This document shows positions 28,425 to 36,885 of a stretch of 64,000 nucleotides of DNA, in pieces. Source of the stretch: Euzebyella saccharophila (GTDB taxonomy: Bacteria; Bacteroidota; Bacteroidia; Flavobacteriales; Flavobacteriaceae). Each line of letters starts with the position of its first letter. Positions within the stretch are counted from its first letter, which is position 1. The position numbers and the translations under genes were made by a program. The stretch spans positions 310,001-374,000 of the forward strand of contig NZ_JACYFJ010000004.1 of assembly GCF_014855495.1 (NCBI RefSeq), given 5' to 3'. Under the pieces are notes generated by a model. That model made no database searches. It was not told where the DNA came from and saw only the letters and a program-made list of their open reading frames with translations.

Positions 28425-28447
28425 TTATCAACAATATTTGTGGAAAA
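28425..28447. promoter_or_regulatory. Two DnaA-box-like sequences in opposite orientation
   Basis: TTATCAACA (28425-28433) and TGTGGAAAA (28439-28447; complement TTTTCCACA) each differ from the classical DnaA box TTATCCACA at one position. They are five bases apart between gyrB and asnB. This is sequence resemblance only. Confidence 0.25.
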
Positions 28448-28513
28448 TTTACATCGCAGATTTACATTTCGACGTGTACAAAGAATCCCTTAAAATTGGC
28501 ACTTCAAAAACAC

Positions 28514-28543
28514 AAAAAAACCCTGTCTACAAAATAGACAGGG
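28514..28543 (-). terminator. Terminator after asnB
   Basis: On the minus strand a 9-bp stem CCCTGTCTA/TAGACAGGG with a 5-base loop is followed by seven T. It lies 27 bases beyond the asnB stop. Confidence 0.9.
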
Positions 28544-28569
28544 CATTATTATAACAAACACAAACTTAT

Positions 28570-30240
28570 TTATTTCACATAGGCATCTGTGTGAACCTTT
28601 GCAACAGCTCTACCGGAAGGGTCGTTCATATTTTTAAACGCTTCATCCCATTCCAAAGCAATCTGTGTACTACAGGCAACGGAAGCCTCTTGAGGTACAC
28701 TCAATGCCGCTGCATCCGATGGAAAATGGGACTCAAATATGGAGCGGTAATAGAATTCCTCCTTAGAAGTCGGAGTCTGGATAGGGAACCTATACTTGGC
28801 GTTGGCCAACTGCTCATCTGTAACCTCCGTATTTACAACCTCCTTTAAAGTGTCTATCCAGCTATAACCTACACCATCTGAAAACTGCTCTTTCTGTCTC
28901 CATGCAACGCTTTCTGGTAAGTAATCCTCAAAGGCCTTACGCACTACCCATTTTTCCATACGTTCGCCGTTGATCATTTTATCCTGCGGATTAATGCTCA
29001 TGGCCACGTCCATAAATTCCTTATCCAAAAATGGCACACGACCTTCTATACCCCAAGCCGCCAAAGACTTGTTGGCACGCAGACAGTCATACATATGCAA
29101 TTTGCTCAACTTACGAACGGTCTCCTCATGAAACTCTTGTGCGTTTGGCGCTTTATGGAAGTAAAGATACCCGCCAAACAACTCATCTGCCCCTTCACCG
29201 GAAAGCACCATTTTAATCCCCATTGATTTGATGACACGGGCCATTAGATACATAGGAGTGGAAGCACGTATGGTTGTAATATCATAGGTCTCCAAATTGT
29301 AGATAACATCCTTAATGGCATCTAAACCTTCCTGTATGGTAAATTTAATCTCATGATGAACGGTTCCAATATGATCGGCCACTTTTTGAGCGGCAGCCAA
29401 ATCCGGTGAACCTTCCAGACCTACAGAGAAGGAATGTAATTGTGGCCACCAAGCATCAGTTGTATCATCTGATTCCACCCTTTTTTGGGCATATTTTTTG
29501 GCTATGGCCGAAGTTACCGAAGAATCAAGACCTCCGGATAATAAAACTCCATAAGGCACATCGGACATTAATTGACGATGCACAGCTGCTTCCAAAGCCT
29601 CTTTTATGGCCTTAATACTGGTTTCGTTTTCCTTAACGGCTTCATACTCCATCCAATCCCTTGAGTACCATCTTTTAAACTCACCATCCTCACTATGAAA
29701 ATAATGCCCCGGAGGAAACAATTCTATTTTAGAGCACGTTCCTTCCAAAGCCTTTAATTCTGAAGCCACGTAGAAAGTACCATTCTGGTCCCATCCTATA
29801 TAAAGAGGAATAATACCCATATGGTCGCGAGCTATGAAGTAGGAATCATTCTCAGCGTCATAGATGGCAAAACCAAAAATACCGTTCATTTCATCTATGA
29901 AGTCCGCACCTTTTTCTTGATACAGGGCCAATATTACCTCACAATCAGAGTCCGTTTTAAAATTGTATTTTCCTTCAAATTGTTTTCTAAGTTCCCTATG
30001 ATTATAAATTTCTCCATTGGCCGCCAAAATCAACTTTCCATTTTCACTCAACAAAGGCTGCTTTCCTGAAGCTGGGTCTACAATTGCCAAACGCTCATGG
30101 GCAAGAATGGCTTTCTCATCTGCGTAGATACCGCTCCAATCCGGACCGCGGTGTCTTACTTTTTTAGACATTTCTAACAACTGCGGTCTTAAAACATCTG
30201 AACTCTCCTTTAAATCAAAGGCACATACAATTCCACACAT
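28570..30240 (-). CDS. asnB: Asparagine synthetase B (glutamine-hydrolysing)
   Basis: This enzyme makes asparagine from aspartate, ATP and glutamine. The 556-residue protein starts MCGIVCAFD, so the N-terminal nucleophile is Cys2 after Met removal. The glutaminase domain continues to about 200 (RHRGPDWSG, ANGEIYNHRELR). The synthetase domain has the PP-loop SGGLDSSVTSA near 235 and LSGEGADELFGGYLYF. The length and order match E. coli AsnB. It is a single-gene unit between a terminator and a 239-base A/T-rich upstream region. Confidence 0.96.
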   Translation of the reverse strand: MCGIVCAFDLKESSDVLRPQLLEMSKKVRHRGPDWSGIYADEKAILAHERLAIVDPASGKQPLLSENGKLILAANGEIYNHRELRKQFEGKYNFKTDSDCEVILALYQEKGADFIDEMNGIFGFAIYDAENDSYFIARDHMGIIPLYIGWDQNGTFYVASELKALEGTCSKIELFPPGHYFHSEDGEFKRWYSRDWMEYEAVKENETSIKAIKEALEAAVHRQLMSDVPYGVLLSGGLDSSVTSAIAKKYAQKRVESDDTTDAWWPQLHSFSVGLEGSPDLAAAQKVADHIGTVHHEIKFTIQEGLDAIKDVIYNLETYDITTIRASTPMYLMARVIKSMGIKMVLSGEGADELFGGYLYFHKAPNAQEFHEETVRKLSKLHMYDCLRANKSLAAWGIEGRVPFLDKEFMDVAMSINPQDKMINGERMEKWVVRKAFEDYLPESVAWRQKEQFSDGVGYSWIDTLKEVVNTEVTDEQLANAKYRFPIQTPTSKEEFYYRSIFESHFPSDAAALSVPQEASVACSTQIALEWDEAFKNMNDPSGRAVAKVHTDAYVK

Positions 30241-30479
30241 AACAAAATGATTATTTGTAATTTGAAAGCAAAGATGAACCTATTCTTTCAATTAAAAAAT
30301 ATTATTTAATTTTTAACTACACATTGAAACTTTTAAATTCAATTCCAATTCAAACTGTACAAAATAGACTTTAATTCAATTAAAAATTAAAGATTGTGTA
30401 AGAAGGAGTAATTTTAACGACTCTTTAGGAAAGATTAAATTGTTAACTAAGTAGTTTTATTAAAAACATTAATTCTATC

Positions 30480-31028
30480 ATGAAAAAAGTATCTCTTATC
30501 GCATTTTTGGCAATAGCCATGTTTTTCTCAATCGATGCCACCGCACAGAAGTTCAGCGGTCTGGACAAAAGTCCTATGGACATGGCGTCTTTTCCCAACG
30601 ATTATAAAATTGCCAATAAATCCGTTAGGGTAATCTATAGCAGACCTCAACTAAAGGGTCGTTCCCTTGCAGAACTTGCGCCAGCCGGGAAGGTATGGAG
30701 AACAGGTGCCAATGAAGCTCCTGAAATTACTTTCTATACAGACGCAAATTTTGGCGGTAAGGATATCAAGGCAGGTACTTATTCTTTATTCACTATTCCT
30801 GGCGAAAAGGAGTGGACGGTAGTACTTAACAAAAACTTGAACCAATGGGGCGCTTACTCTTATGATGAAAGTGCGGATGTTGCCCGTGTATCAGGTATTT
30901 CTAAAGCTGAAGGTGACTCGTTAGAAGAATTTTCCGTTACCTTTCAAGAAACTGGAGACGGTGCTTCACTAGTTATGGGTTGGGAAAAAACGAGAGTAGC
31001 CGTACCTATCACATTTACCAAAATGTAA
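30480..31028 (+). CDS. DUF2911-family exported protein
   Basis: A 182-residue secreted protein with a signal peptide (VSLIAFLAIAMFFSIDATAQ). The mature domain has the DUF2911 pattern: VRVIYSRPQLKGRSLAELAP, GKVWRTGANEAPEITFYTD, AGTYSLFTIPGEKEWTVVLNK and a C-terminal SLVMGWEKTRVAVPI. The family is common in Bacteroidota and its function is unknown. It is a single gene with a terminator 20 bases downstream. Confidence 0.9.
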   Translation: MKKVSLIAFLAIAMFFSIDATAQKFSGLDKSPMDMASFPNDYKIANKSVRVIYSRPQLKGRSLAELAPAGKVWRTGANEAPEITFYTDANFGGKDIKAGTYSLFTIPGEKEWTVVLNKNLNQWGAYSYDESADVARVSGISKAEGDSLEEFSVTFQETGDGASLVMGWEKTRVAVPITFTKM

Positions 31029-31048
31029 TTGATCCACTATCTATACAC

Positions 31049-31079
31049 AAAACCCAAGGCTAATGGCCTTGGGTTTTTT
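31049..31079 (+). terminator. Terminator after the DUF2911 gene
   Basis: A 10-bp stem AACCCAAGGC with GCCTTGGGTT around a 5-base loop, followed by a T-run. Confidence 0.85.
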
Positions 31080-31098
31080 ATTTGGTGTATTCGGAATC

Positions 31099-32718
31099 TT
31101 ATATTTTATTTCCACCAATATATGTAGCTAGCACCTTTATTTTGGGAATTTCAGTTAAAGGTACTTGCATCAGATCATTTTCATATATAACGAAATCCGC
31201 CATTTTTCCGGGTTCAATACTTCCCTTTTCATTTTCCTCAAAATTGGAGTAAGCAGCCCATATAGTCATACCACGTAATGCTTCCTCCCTACTTAAGGCA
31301 TTCTCACTCTGAAAACCTCCTTCTGGATATTGCTCCAAATCCTGTCTCGCTACAGCTGCATAAAAAGTTAGAAACGGACTCACTTGCTCCACGGGAAAAT
31401 CCGTACCCAAGGCCACTAGCCCGGCTTTATCAAGTAATGATTTATAGGCGTAGGCTCCTTGTATTCGCTTTTCCCCCAACCGGTCTTCAGCCCAATACAT
31501 GTCACTAGTAGCGTGGGTAGGCTGTACTGATGGTATAATCCCATCTTCAAAATAACCAAAATCTTCCTCATCGATTACTTGGGCATGTTCTACCTTCCAT
31601 CTTTTATTGGTTTTCCCTTCAAGAGCATTTTTGTAGGCCCTCAAAACCACTGCATTCGCAGAATCCCCAATGGCGTGGGTATTCATTTGAAACTCGGTCA
31701 CCGATAACTTTTTGGCCAAATCAGCTATTTCATTTACAGGCGTTACCATGGCACCAAAATGTTGGTGTTTGTCCGAGTAGGGTTCTTTTAATGCAGCTCC
31801 CCTAGACCCCAAAGCCCCATCACCATATACTTTCACTGAACGCACATTTAATTTCTCCGTCTTAATAGGACCCTTCTCCAAAAAATAATCTACCTCCTTA
31901 GGGTTATTGCTGATCATGGCGTACATCCTAATTCTGAGCTCATCTATCTGTTGAAGACTATCTATTAATTCAATAGTAGAGCGGTCTATCCCCGCATCGT
32001 TCACGGTTGTCAATCCGTAAGAAAGACAGATAGATTCAGCATCTTTCAAGGCCTTAATTCTAGTTTGCAAATTGGGCGCTGGAGTTATGGAATCTATTAA
32101 CATCATAGGGTTATCTATTAGAACACCCGTAATTACATTGCCATCCTTCACAATTTCACCTCCTTCAACCTTGGTATCATCATTGATTCCCGCCAATTTT
32201 AAAGCAGCAGAATTTACCAATAATGCATGGCCGTCTATACGACTTAGAGAAACCGGTGTATCCGGAAATAGCTCATCCAGCTCTTTTTTGTTTGGAAATT
32301 CCTTGACTTCCCAATCATTTTGGTCCCAACCCCTTCCAATAATAAAATTGGCGGGATTTTCCTTTTGAAAGGCCTGAACCCGCTCCAATACTTCTTGATA
32401 ACTTTTGGTACCCACCAAATCTACCGTTTGTTGGTCCAGTCCTAACCTATAAAAGTGACAATGGGCATCTATAAGACCTGGAGTTATGGCTTTTCCATCA
32501 GCATTTACAACCTCAGCAGCTGTAAATCTATCCGTTATTTCTTTGGTAGTTCCGGCAGCAACAAATTTACCTTCCTCGACCGCAAAGGCCTCTACGGTAT
32601 TAAATTTCTCATCTACCGTATACACTTTTGCATTAACCACCAGTAAATCTACCTCTTGCTTGGTAGGTTGACAAGAAAGAAAAATGAGGCCAATAGAAAG
32701 GAAAAAATATCTAATCAT
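31099..32718 (-). CDS. Amidohydrolase-family lipoprotein (YtcJ-like)
   Basis: A 539-residue metal-dependent hydrolase with a lipoprotein signal peptide (MIRYFFLSIGLIFLSC, Cys16), so it is membrane anchored outside the cytosol. The amidohydrolase metal motif is IDAHCHF (about 82), with GRGWDQNDW, the middle GDGALGSRGA, HAIGDSANAVVLRAYKNAL, a KVEHAQVI histidine and the late GTDFPVEQVSP aspartate. This arrangement is that of the YtcJ/imidazolonepropionase-like exo-amidohydrolases. The substrate is unknown. Convergent with the DUF2911 gene. Confidence 0.9.
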   Translation of the reverse strand: MIRYFFLSIGLIFLSCQPTKQEVDLLVVNAKVYTVDEKFNTVEAFAVEEGKFVAAGTTKEITDRFTAAEVVNADGKAITPGLIDAHCHFYRLGLDQQTVDLVGTKSYQEVLERVQAFQKENPANFIIGRGWDQNDWEVKEFPNKKELDELFPDTPVSLSRIDGHALLVNSAALKLAGINDDTKVEGGEIVKDGNVITGVLIDNPMMLIDSITPAPNLQTRIKALKDAESICLSYGLTTVNDAGIDRSTIELIDSLQQIDELRIRMYAMISNNPKEVDYFLEKGPIKTEKLNVRSVKVYGDGALGSRGAALKEPYSDKHQHFGAMVTPVNEIADLAKKLSVTEFQMNTHAIGDSANAVVLRAYKNALEGKTNKRWKVEHAQVIDEEDFGYFEDGIIPSVQPTHATSDMYWAEDRLGEKRIQGAYAYKSLLDKAGLVALGTDFPVEQVSPFLTFYAAVARQDLEQYPEGGFQSENALSREEALRGMTIWAAYSNFEENEKGSIEPGKMADFVIYENDLMQVPLTEIPKIKVLATYIGGNKI

Positions 32719-32754
32719 TAGTGAGGGATAAAACTAGTTGCGGATGTAAGTTTT

Positions 32755-33180
32755 TTATTTTGGGGTGATTCTAGACCCGGTAATTTGGTAGGTACCGTCA
32801 TAGGAAGAACTTTCTCCAGATATGGTATCTCCTTCAGCGGTCAAGACAACAGAGAAAACAGTACCTTCTACGTTGACATCAAAAGTAATTTTTTCACCGT
32901 CCACTTGAACATTGTAGCCTTTTAACGTTGCTCCGCTCAATTCTACTTCAACCCCATAGGCTTCATCTTTTTGACTGATAACTATGACACCTGAGCTATA
33001 TTCAGGAGGTGCGCTAACCACTTTATACTTCCATATACCCACAAGACCATCCGCTACCATCGGATTCTGAAACGCTATATCAATAGAATTTGTTTGTTCG
33101 CTAGAAGCTTGAATCATATTGACCGAAAAAAAAGTCAAAACAAGAAAACCATAAGCTATTTTCTTCAATGCATTTTTCAT
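32755..33180 (-). CDS. Small exported protein of unknown function
   Basis: A 141-residue protein with a signal peptide (KKIAYGFLVLTFFSVNMIQA). The mature part has a VGIWKYKV segment and about eight short beta strands (GVEVELSGATLKGYNVQVDG, KITFDVNVEGTVFSVVLTAEG), ending DGTYQITGSRI. It looks like a small lipocalin-like barrel but no family is recognised. It lies 36 bases upstream of the amidohydrolase gene in the same direction, so they may be co-transcribed. It diverges from the NIPSNAP gene. Confidence 0.75.
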   Translation of the reverse strand: MKNALKKIAYGFLVLTFFSVNMIQASSEQTNSIDIAFQNPMVADGLVGIWKYKVVSAPPEYSSGVIVISQKDEAYGVEVELSGATLKGYNVQVDGEKITFDVNVEGTVFSVVLTAEGDTISGESSSYDGTYQITGSRITPK

Positions 33181-33312
33181 GGAATTAAATTTTAAGTTTT
33201 CTTAAAGATACTATTTTATCTCCATCAACAAACTTTAAATAATTAAGGCCTGCAATAGGTTTATTGGCCCATCTTCATTAAGTTTATTCACTTTCAAACT
33301 TAAACTGAACAA

Positions 33313-34104
33313 ATGAAAACTTTTAACTCAGCCAAATTAGCCCTCATAGCATTGTTTTTTATAATGTGTGCAAAAGAAGGTCTTTCCCAGAATGCTAAAA
33401 GGGAGTACTATCAATTGAAAATGTACACTTTAAAGGACGAACAACAAGAAAGCAGGATGGACAACTATCTTGAAAAAGCTTATTTACCAGCTCTCAAGAA
33501 GGCCGGAATCAACAACGTAGGCGTTTTCAAATACAGACCTAACAATTACTTATTGGCAAATAAGATTTATGTATTAATTCCATTTTCATCCCTAGACCAA
33601 TTTGCCCAACTGGAAGAAAAATTGAATCAAGATACCGCATACAAGGCTGCAGGGGAAGATTACATCAAAGCCAAATATGACAACCCACCCTATGAACGTA
33701 TTAATTCTACCTTGATGCGGGCGTTTGGGGAAATGCCAAAAATGAGAGCCTCCACGGTATCAGGTAAAAGGAAAGATAGGGTCTATGAGCTACGAAGTTA
33801 CGAATCTCCAACCGAGGCTACTTATTGGAATAAAGTGGATATGTTCAATGCTGGTGGGGAAGTAGAACTCTTTGAATCCCTAGGATTTAATGCCGTTTTT
33901 TATGGGGAAGTTATATCTGGAGATAGAATGCCCAACTTAATGTACATGACCACTTTCACGGATATGGACACCAGAGATGCCAAATGGGAAGCATTTTTTA
34001 GTTCGGACAAGTGGGGCGTGTTGGCAAACGACCCCAAGTACAAAAACAACATGAACAAGGCTGATAAATTACTTCTTTACCCAACTGAATACTCGGATTA
34101 TTAG
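33313..34104 (+). CDS. NIPSNAP-family exported protein
   Basis: A 263-residue protein with a signal peptide (LALIALFFIMCAKEGLSQ), followed by two ferredoxin-like NIPSNAP halves. The first begins REYYQLKMYTLKDEQQ with LPALKKAGINNVGVFK, and the second begins RVYELRSYESPTEATYWNK with VFYGEVISG and LMYMTTFTDMDTRDAKW. Paired halves of this kind are normal. Secreted NIPSNAP proteins are common in Bacteroidota and Planctomycetes; their function is unknown. Its stop lies only six bases from the stop of the convergent OmpA-like gene and no terminator is visible between them. Confidence 0.88.
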   Translation: MKTFNSAKLALIALFFIMCAKEGLSQNAKREYYQLKMYTLKDEQQESRMDNYLEKAYLPALKKAGINNVGVFKYRPNNYLLANKIYVLIPFSSLDQFAQLEEKLNQDTAYKAAGEDYIKAKYDNPPYERINSTLMRAFGEMPKMRASTVSGKRKDRVYELRSYESPTEATYWNKVDMFNAGGEVELFESLGFNAVFYGEVISGDRMPNLMYMTTFTDMDTRDAKWEAFFSSDKWGVLANDPKYKNNMNKADKLLLYPTEYSDY

Positions 34105-34110
34105 GGATAT

Positions 34111-35226
34111 TTAATCAGGAGAGATTTCTTGAAATATAAATTCAACCCTGCGATTGAGGGTTCTACCTTCATCGGTTTTGTTTGTGGATACTGGCTTTGA
34201 ACCTCCCAAGCCATTCCAGGAAATCCGATTTTTAGAAAGGCCTTTTTCTTGCAAGAAGGAAGCCACCGCCCGTGCTCTTTTTTGGGATAATTTTTTATTG
34301 TAGGATTTAGAGCCCACATTGTCCGTATGGCCATTGATAACAATACTAATTTTTGAATTATCCTGCAGGTACTCCAAGACTTGCAGGAGTTCTATTTGAG
34401 CTAGTTCAGTTAGATGAAATTCATCAAAAACAAAGAGAACATTCTTAAAAACATGTGTCTCGCCCACCTTAAACTCTTTCCTGCGCAAAGAATTACTTTC
34501 CAATTGTTCTTTATTGCCGAGTGAATCTTCAATTTCAAGCACCTTCACCATATCTATGTAGTAGTATGCTCCCTGCTTGGCATTTTTCTTAGTTTTGAAC
34601 AATCTAGTTCTTCTATTATTTTTAAAATTGCCCAATATCATAAAACGCTCCCCTCCTTTTGCTTCAAATTGGGTATGCACTAAAATCCAATCTTGGGTAT
34701 CCGAATAGAAATTACTGTAGCCAATTTCCAAGTAGGTATATCTATTTTCCCTGTGTTCATACCACAAGCGTTTGGAAAACTCTTTTTTGGTATCATTTTC
34801 AATTTTATGACTGGAGAAAAGAGCACCAAACTCTTTAATAGCAAAGTCTGATTTTTCTGCCAGACTTACATAAAAGGAAACTTCATACTTGGTTCCCGCC
34901 ACCAAAGGAGATTTAAGTTCTGCCTGCAGATATTCCCTATAATCATCCGGAGCATAGAAATAAAGTCCGGCATATCCCTTTCCAAAATTCGCAGCTTGTG
35001 CCCCATTAAAGTTTTTGGGGGTACCCATTTCCGAACTGCAACCATTAAAATAATCTGTGGAACCGCCAGTGGGAGTAGTCCAAATATCAACATCAAAATT
35101 AAAGTTCCCCAGTTTTTCCGGACAGCGGTTATACACTTCAAAACTCGGATTCAGAACCAAATTCTGTGAGAAAGAATATAGGATTCCCAACCCAAAAAAA
35201 ATAGCTACAAGAAAACGAGGTAACAT
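34111..35226 (-). CDS. OmpA-family outer-membrane protein
   Basis: A 371-residue exported protein. The leader MLPRFLVAIFFGLGILYSFS is followed by an N-terminal beta-sandwich-like domain starting NLVLNPSFEVYNRCPEKLG (about 22-210), seen before OmpA domains in this phylum. The C-terminal OmpA peptidoglycan-binding domain (about 265-368) shows KISIVINGHTDNVGSKSYNK, LSQKRARAVASFLQEKG and the final EGRTLNRRVEFIF. It should tether the outer membrane or an associated complex to peptidoglycan. It is transcribed away from the cytochrome gene's direction of stop with 65 bases between, same strand. Confidence 0.92.
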   Translation of the reverse strand: MLPRFLVAIFFGLGILYSFSQNLVLNPSFEVYNRCPEKLGNFNFDVDIWTTPTGGSTDYFNGCSSEMGTPKNFNGAQAANFGKGYAGLYFYAPDDYREYLQAELKSPLVAGTKYEVSFYVSLAEKSDFAIKEFGALFSSHKIENDTKKEFSKRLWYEHRENRYTYLEIGYSNFYSDTQDWILVHTQFEAKGGERFMILGNFKNNRRTRLFKTKKNAKQGAYYYIDMVKVLEIEDSLGNKEQLESNSLRRKEFKVGETHVFKNVLFVFDEFHLTELAQIELLQVLEYLQDNSKISIVINGHTDNVGSKSYNKKLSQKRARAVASFLQEKGLSKNRISWNGLGGSKPVSTNKTDEGRTLNRRVEFIFQEISPD

Positions 35227-35291
35227 AGAAGGAGTGACAAAAACTCCCTAAATGTAGGAAATATTAGTTTGTGGATGAATCCCTAACCACC

Positions 35292-36770
35292 TTACAGCGT
35301 ATCCATATACTGATGAATAAGATCAATTCCTTCCGTATGAATTTCGGTGATACCAATTTGCGGCATGGAGGGACCGTAGGCAGGCAAGGTTTCCGTTCTA
35401 TTTTTTATATCATCCTTAAATTCAACAAAAAGACCATCTGCTAATGAAACTTCATAACGAAAATCTGGTCTTCCGGGCGTGTTTGCGTTGTGATTACCAC
35501 CCGGTTGGTGGCAATGTGCGCAGTTCACGTCCATATAAGCTCGGGCACGTTGCGCCAATGAAAAATTGGAATCGTCCCAGGCAGGCAACCTCTCTATTTC
35601 CGATAATGCCGGTACCCCTGTCAACAAGCCCTTGGCAATAAAATATTGTAACTGATTTTGCCCGTTATACTCAATATTTAGATTCCTAGCCTTTGGTCCA
35701 ATTGGGATTGGTGTACTATTCACATTATGACATTGGGTACAATTAACGGAAAAAGGAACTTGATAATTGACCGTTTGGGAAGCACCATTACCGTCTATCC
35801 AATTGACAGGCACCGTTGGTGCACTATTGGATAAATTGGCCTCTGTCTGATCTTCGTTCCAAAGGTAATTCCCCATTGTCCAAATTCCATTCTTTTTAAT
35901 CAAAAGACGGGTCTCGATCAATTTTCTGCCCGAATTAAAATTTCTTTCGTCGTTGTAGTAATAGAAAGTCTTGGTGATAACGGTATTATCCGGAAACTGT
36001 AAAAGTCCGCTTCCATCATAGGTCATTTGTGCACCTTCGGGCAGCGATATGGTCCTGAATTTGTATGCATAATCCGAATATAGTGGCGTACTTAAACTAT
36101 ATTCATGGGTGGTAGGATTGGGAAGCAAATCGCCAATATTTCCCCTGAACAATTGCAACTCGGAAAGTTTTGGCAGAAATTCCGCCACTGCATACACCGT
36201 GTCATCCAGATAGGGATTGGTGCTGGCGCTTACTTCATCTCCATTGAAAACTCCATCAGCATCACAATCAGAAGCAGCCCATACAGAATTTAATGCATTG
36301 TAACCATCATAGCCTTCTTCTTGTAAGGGGTCACAAGGGTTGTTCTCATCGCTCCCGTTGGCAACCTCCAAATAATCCGGTATCCCATCTCCATCACTAT
36401 CCTTTGATTCGTTTAAAAAAGGGTCTGAACCGTCCGTTAATTCTTGAGCATTGCTGATACCGTCAATATCGCAGTCTGCAGCCAACCATACCGTATTGTT
36501 GGCATCATAACCCGTATAACCGGAGGTAGGCTTTGGGTCACAGGGATTGTTCTTGTTGGTGCCGTTCAACTCCTCTTGCTCATCCGTGATACCATCACCA
36601 TCCGAATCTAGATCTATCGGTGAATCTCCACCGCCACTATCAGATTTACAGGCAACGATAACCAGCAGACCTACAAAGACTACTAATTTTAAGAAATTAC
36701 TCCTTTTAATGAAGTCCTTCAATCCGGAAAGGGATATGGTTACCAATGGCGTTTTACCCAAACTGATCAT
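35292..36770 (-). CDS. Diheme c-type cytochrome lipoprotein with calcium-binding repeats
   Basis: A 492-residue lipoprotein: a long N-region, a hydrophobic run (LKLVVFVGLLVIVA) and lipobox Cys41. Residues about 50-200 hold four aspartate-rich DxDxDG-type calcium-binding segments (for example DSDGDGITDEQEE and DSDGDGIPDYLEV), as in thrombospondin type 3 repeats. The C-terminal part has two heme c motifs, CTQCH at 344 and CAHCH at 417. This fits the SO2930-type diheme cytochrome family. An upstream TTG (36803) would lengthen the start; the ATG at 36770 is chosen. It probably carries out extracytoplasmic electron transfer. No partner dehydrogenase is adjacent. Confidence 0.88.
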   Translation of the reverse strand: MISLGKTPLVTISLSGLKDFIKRSNFLKLVVFVGLLVIVACKSDSGGGDSPIDLDSDGDGITDEQEELNGTNKNNPCDPKPTSGYTGYDANNTVWLAADCDIDGISNAQELTDGSDPFLNESKDSDGDGIPDYLEVANGSDENNPCDPLQEEGYDGYNALNSVWAASDCDADGVFNGDEVSASTNPYLDDTVYAVAEFLPKLSELQLFRGNIGDLLPNPTTHEYSLSTPLYSDYAYKFRTISLPEGAQMTYDGSGLLQFPDNTVITKTFYYYNDERNFNSGRKLIETRLLIKKNGIWTMGNYLWNEDQTEANLSNSAPTVPVNWIDGNGASQTVNYQVPFSVNCTQCHNVNSTPIPIGPKARNLNIEYNGQNQLQYFIAKGLLTGVPALSEIERLPAWDDSNFSLAQRARAYMDVNCAHCHQPGGNHNANTPGRPDFRYEVSLADGLFVEFKDDIKNRTETLPAYGPSMPQIGITEIHTEGIDLIHQYMDTL

Positions 36771-36885
36771 AGCGCAAAGTTTTCTTTTTGTAGAAACAAT
36801 CAAAAATAAAGAATCCCTACCTTATCTTCCTCTCGGATAGACGAGCACCTATAAAAATCGGTTGACTAACTAAATATACTTGTTA

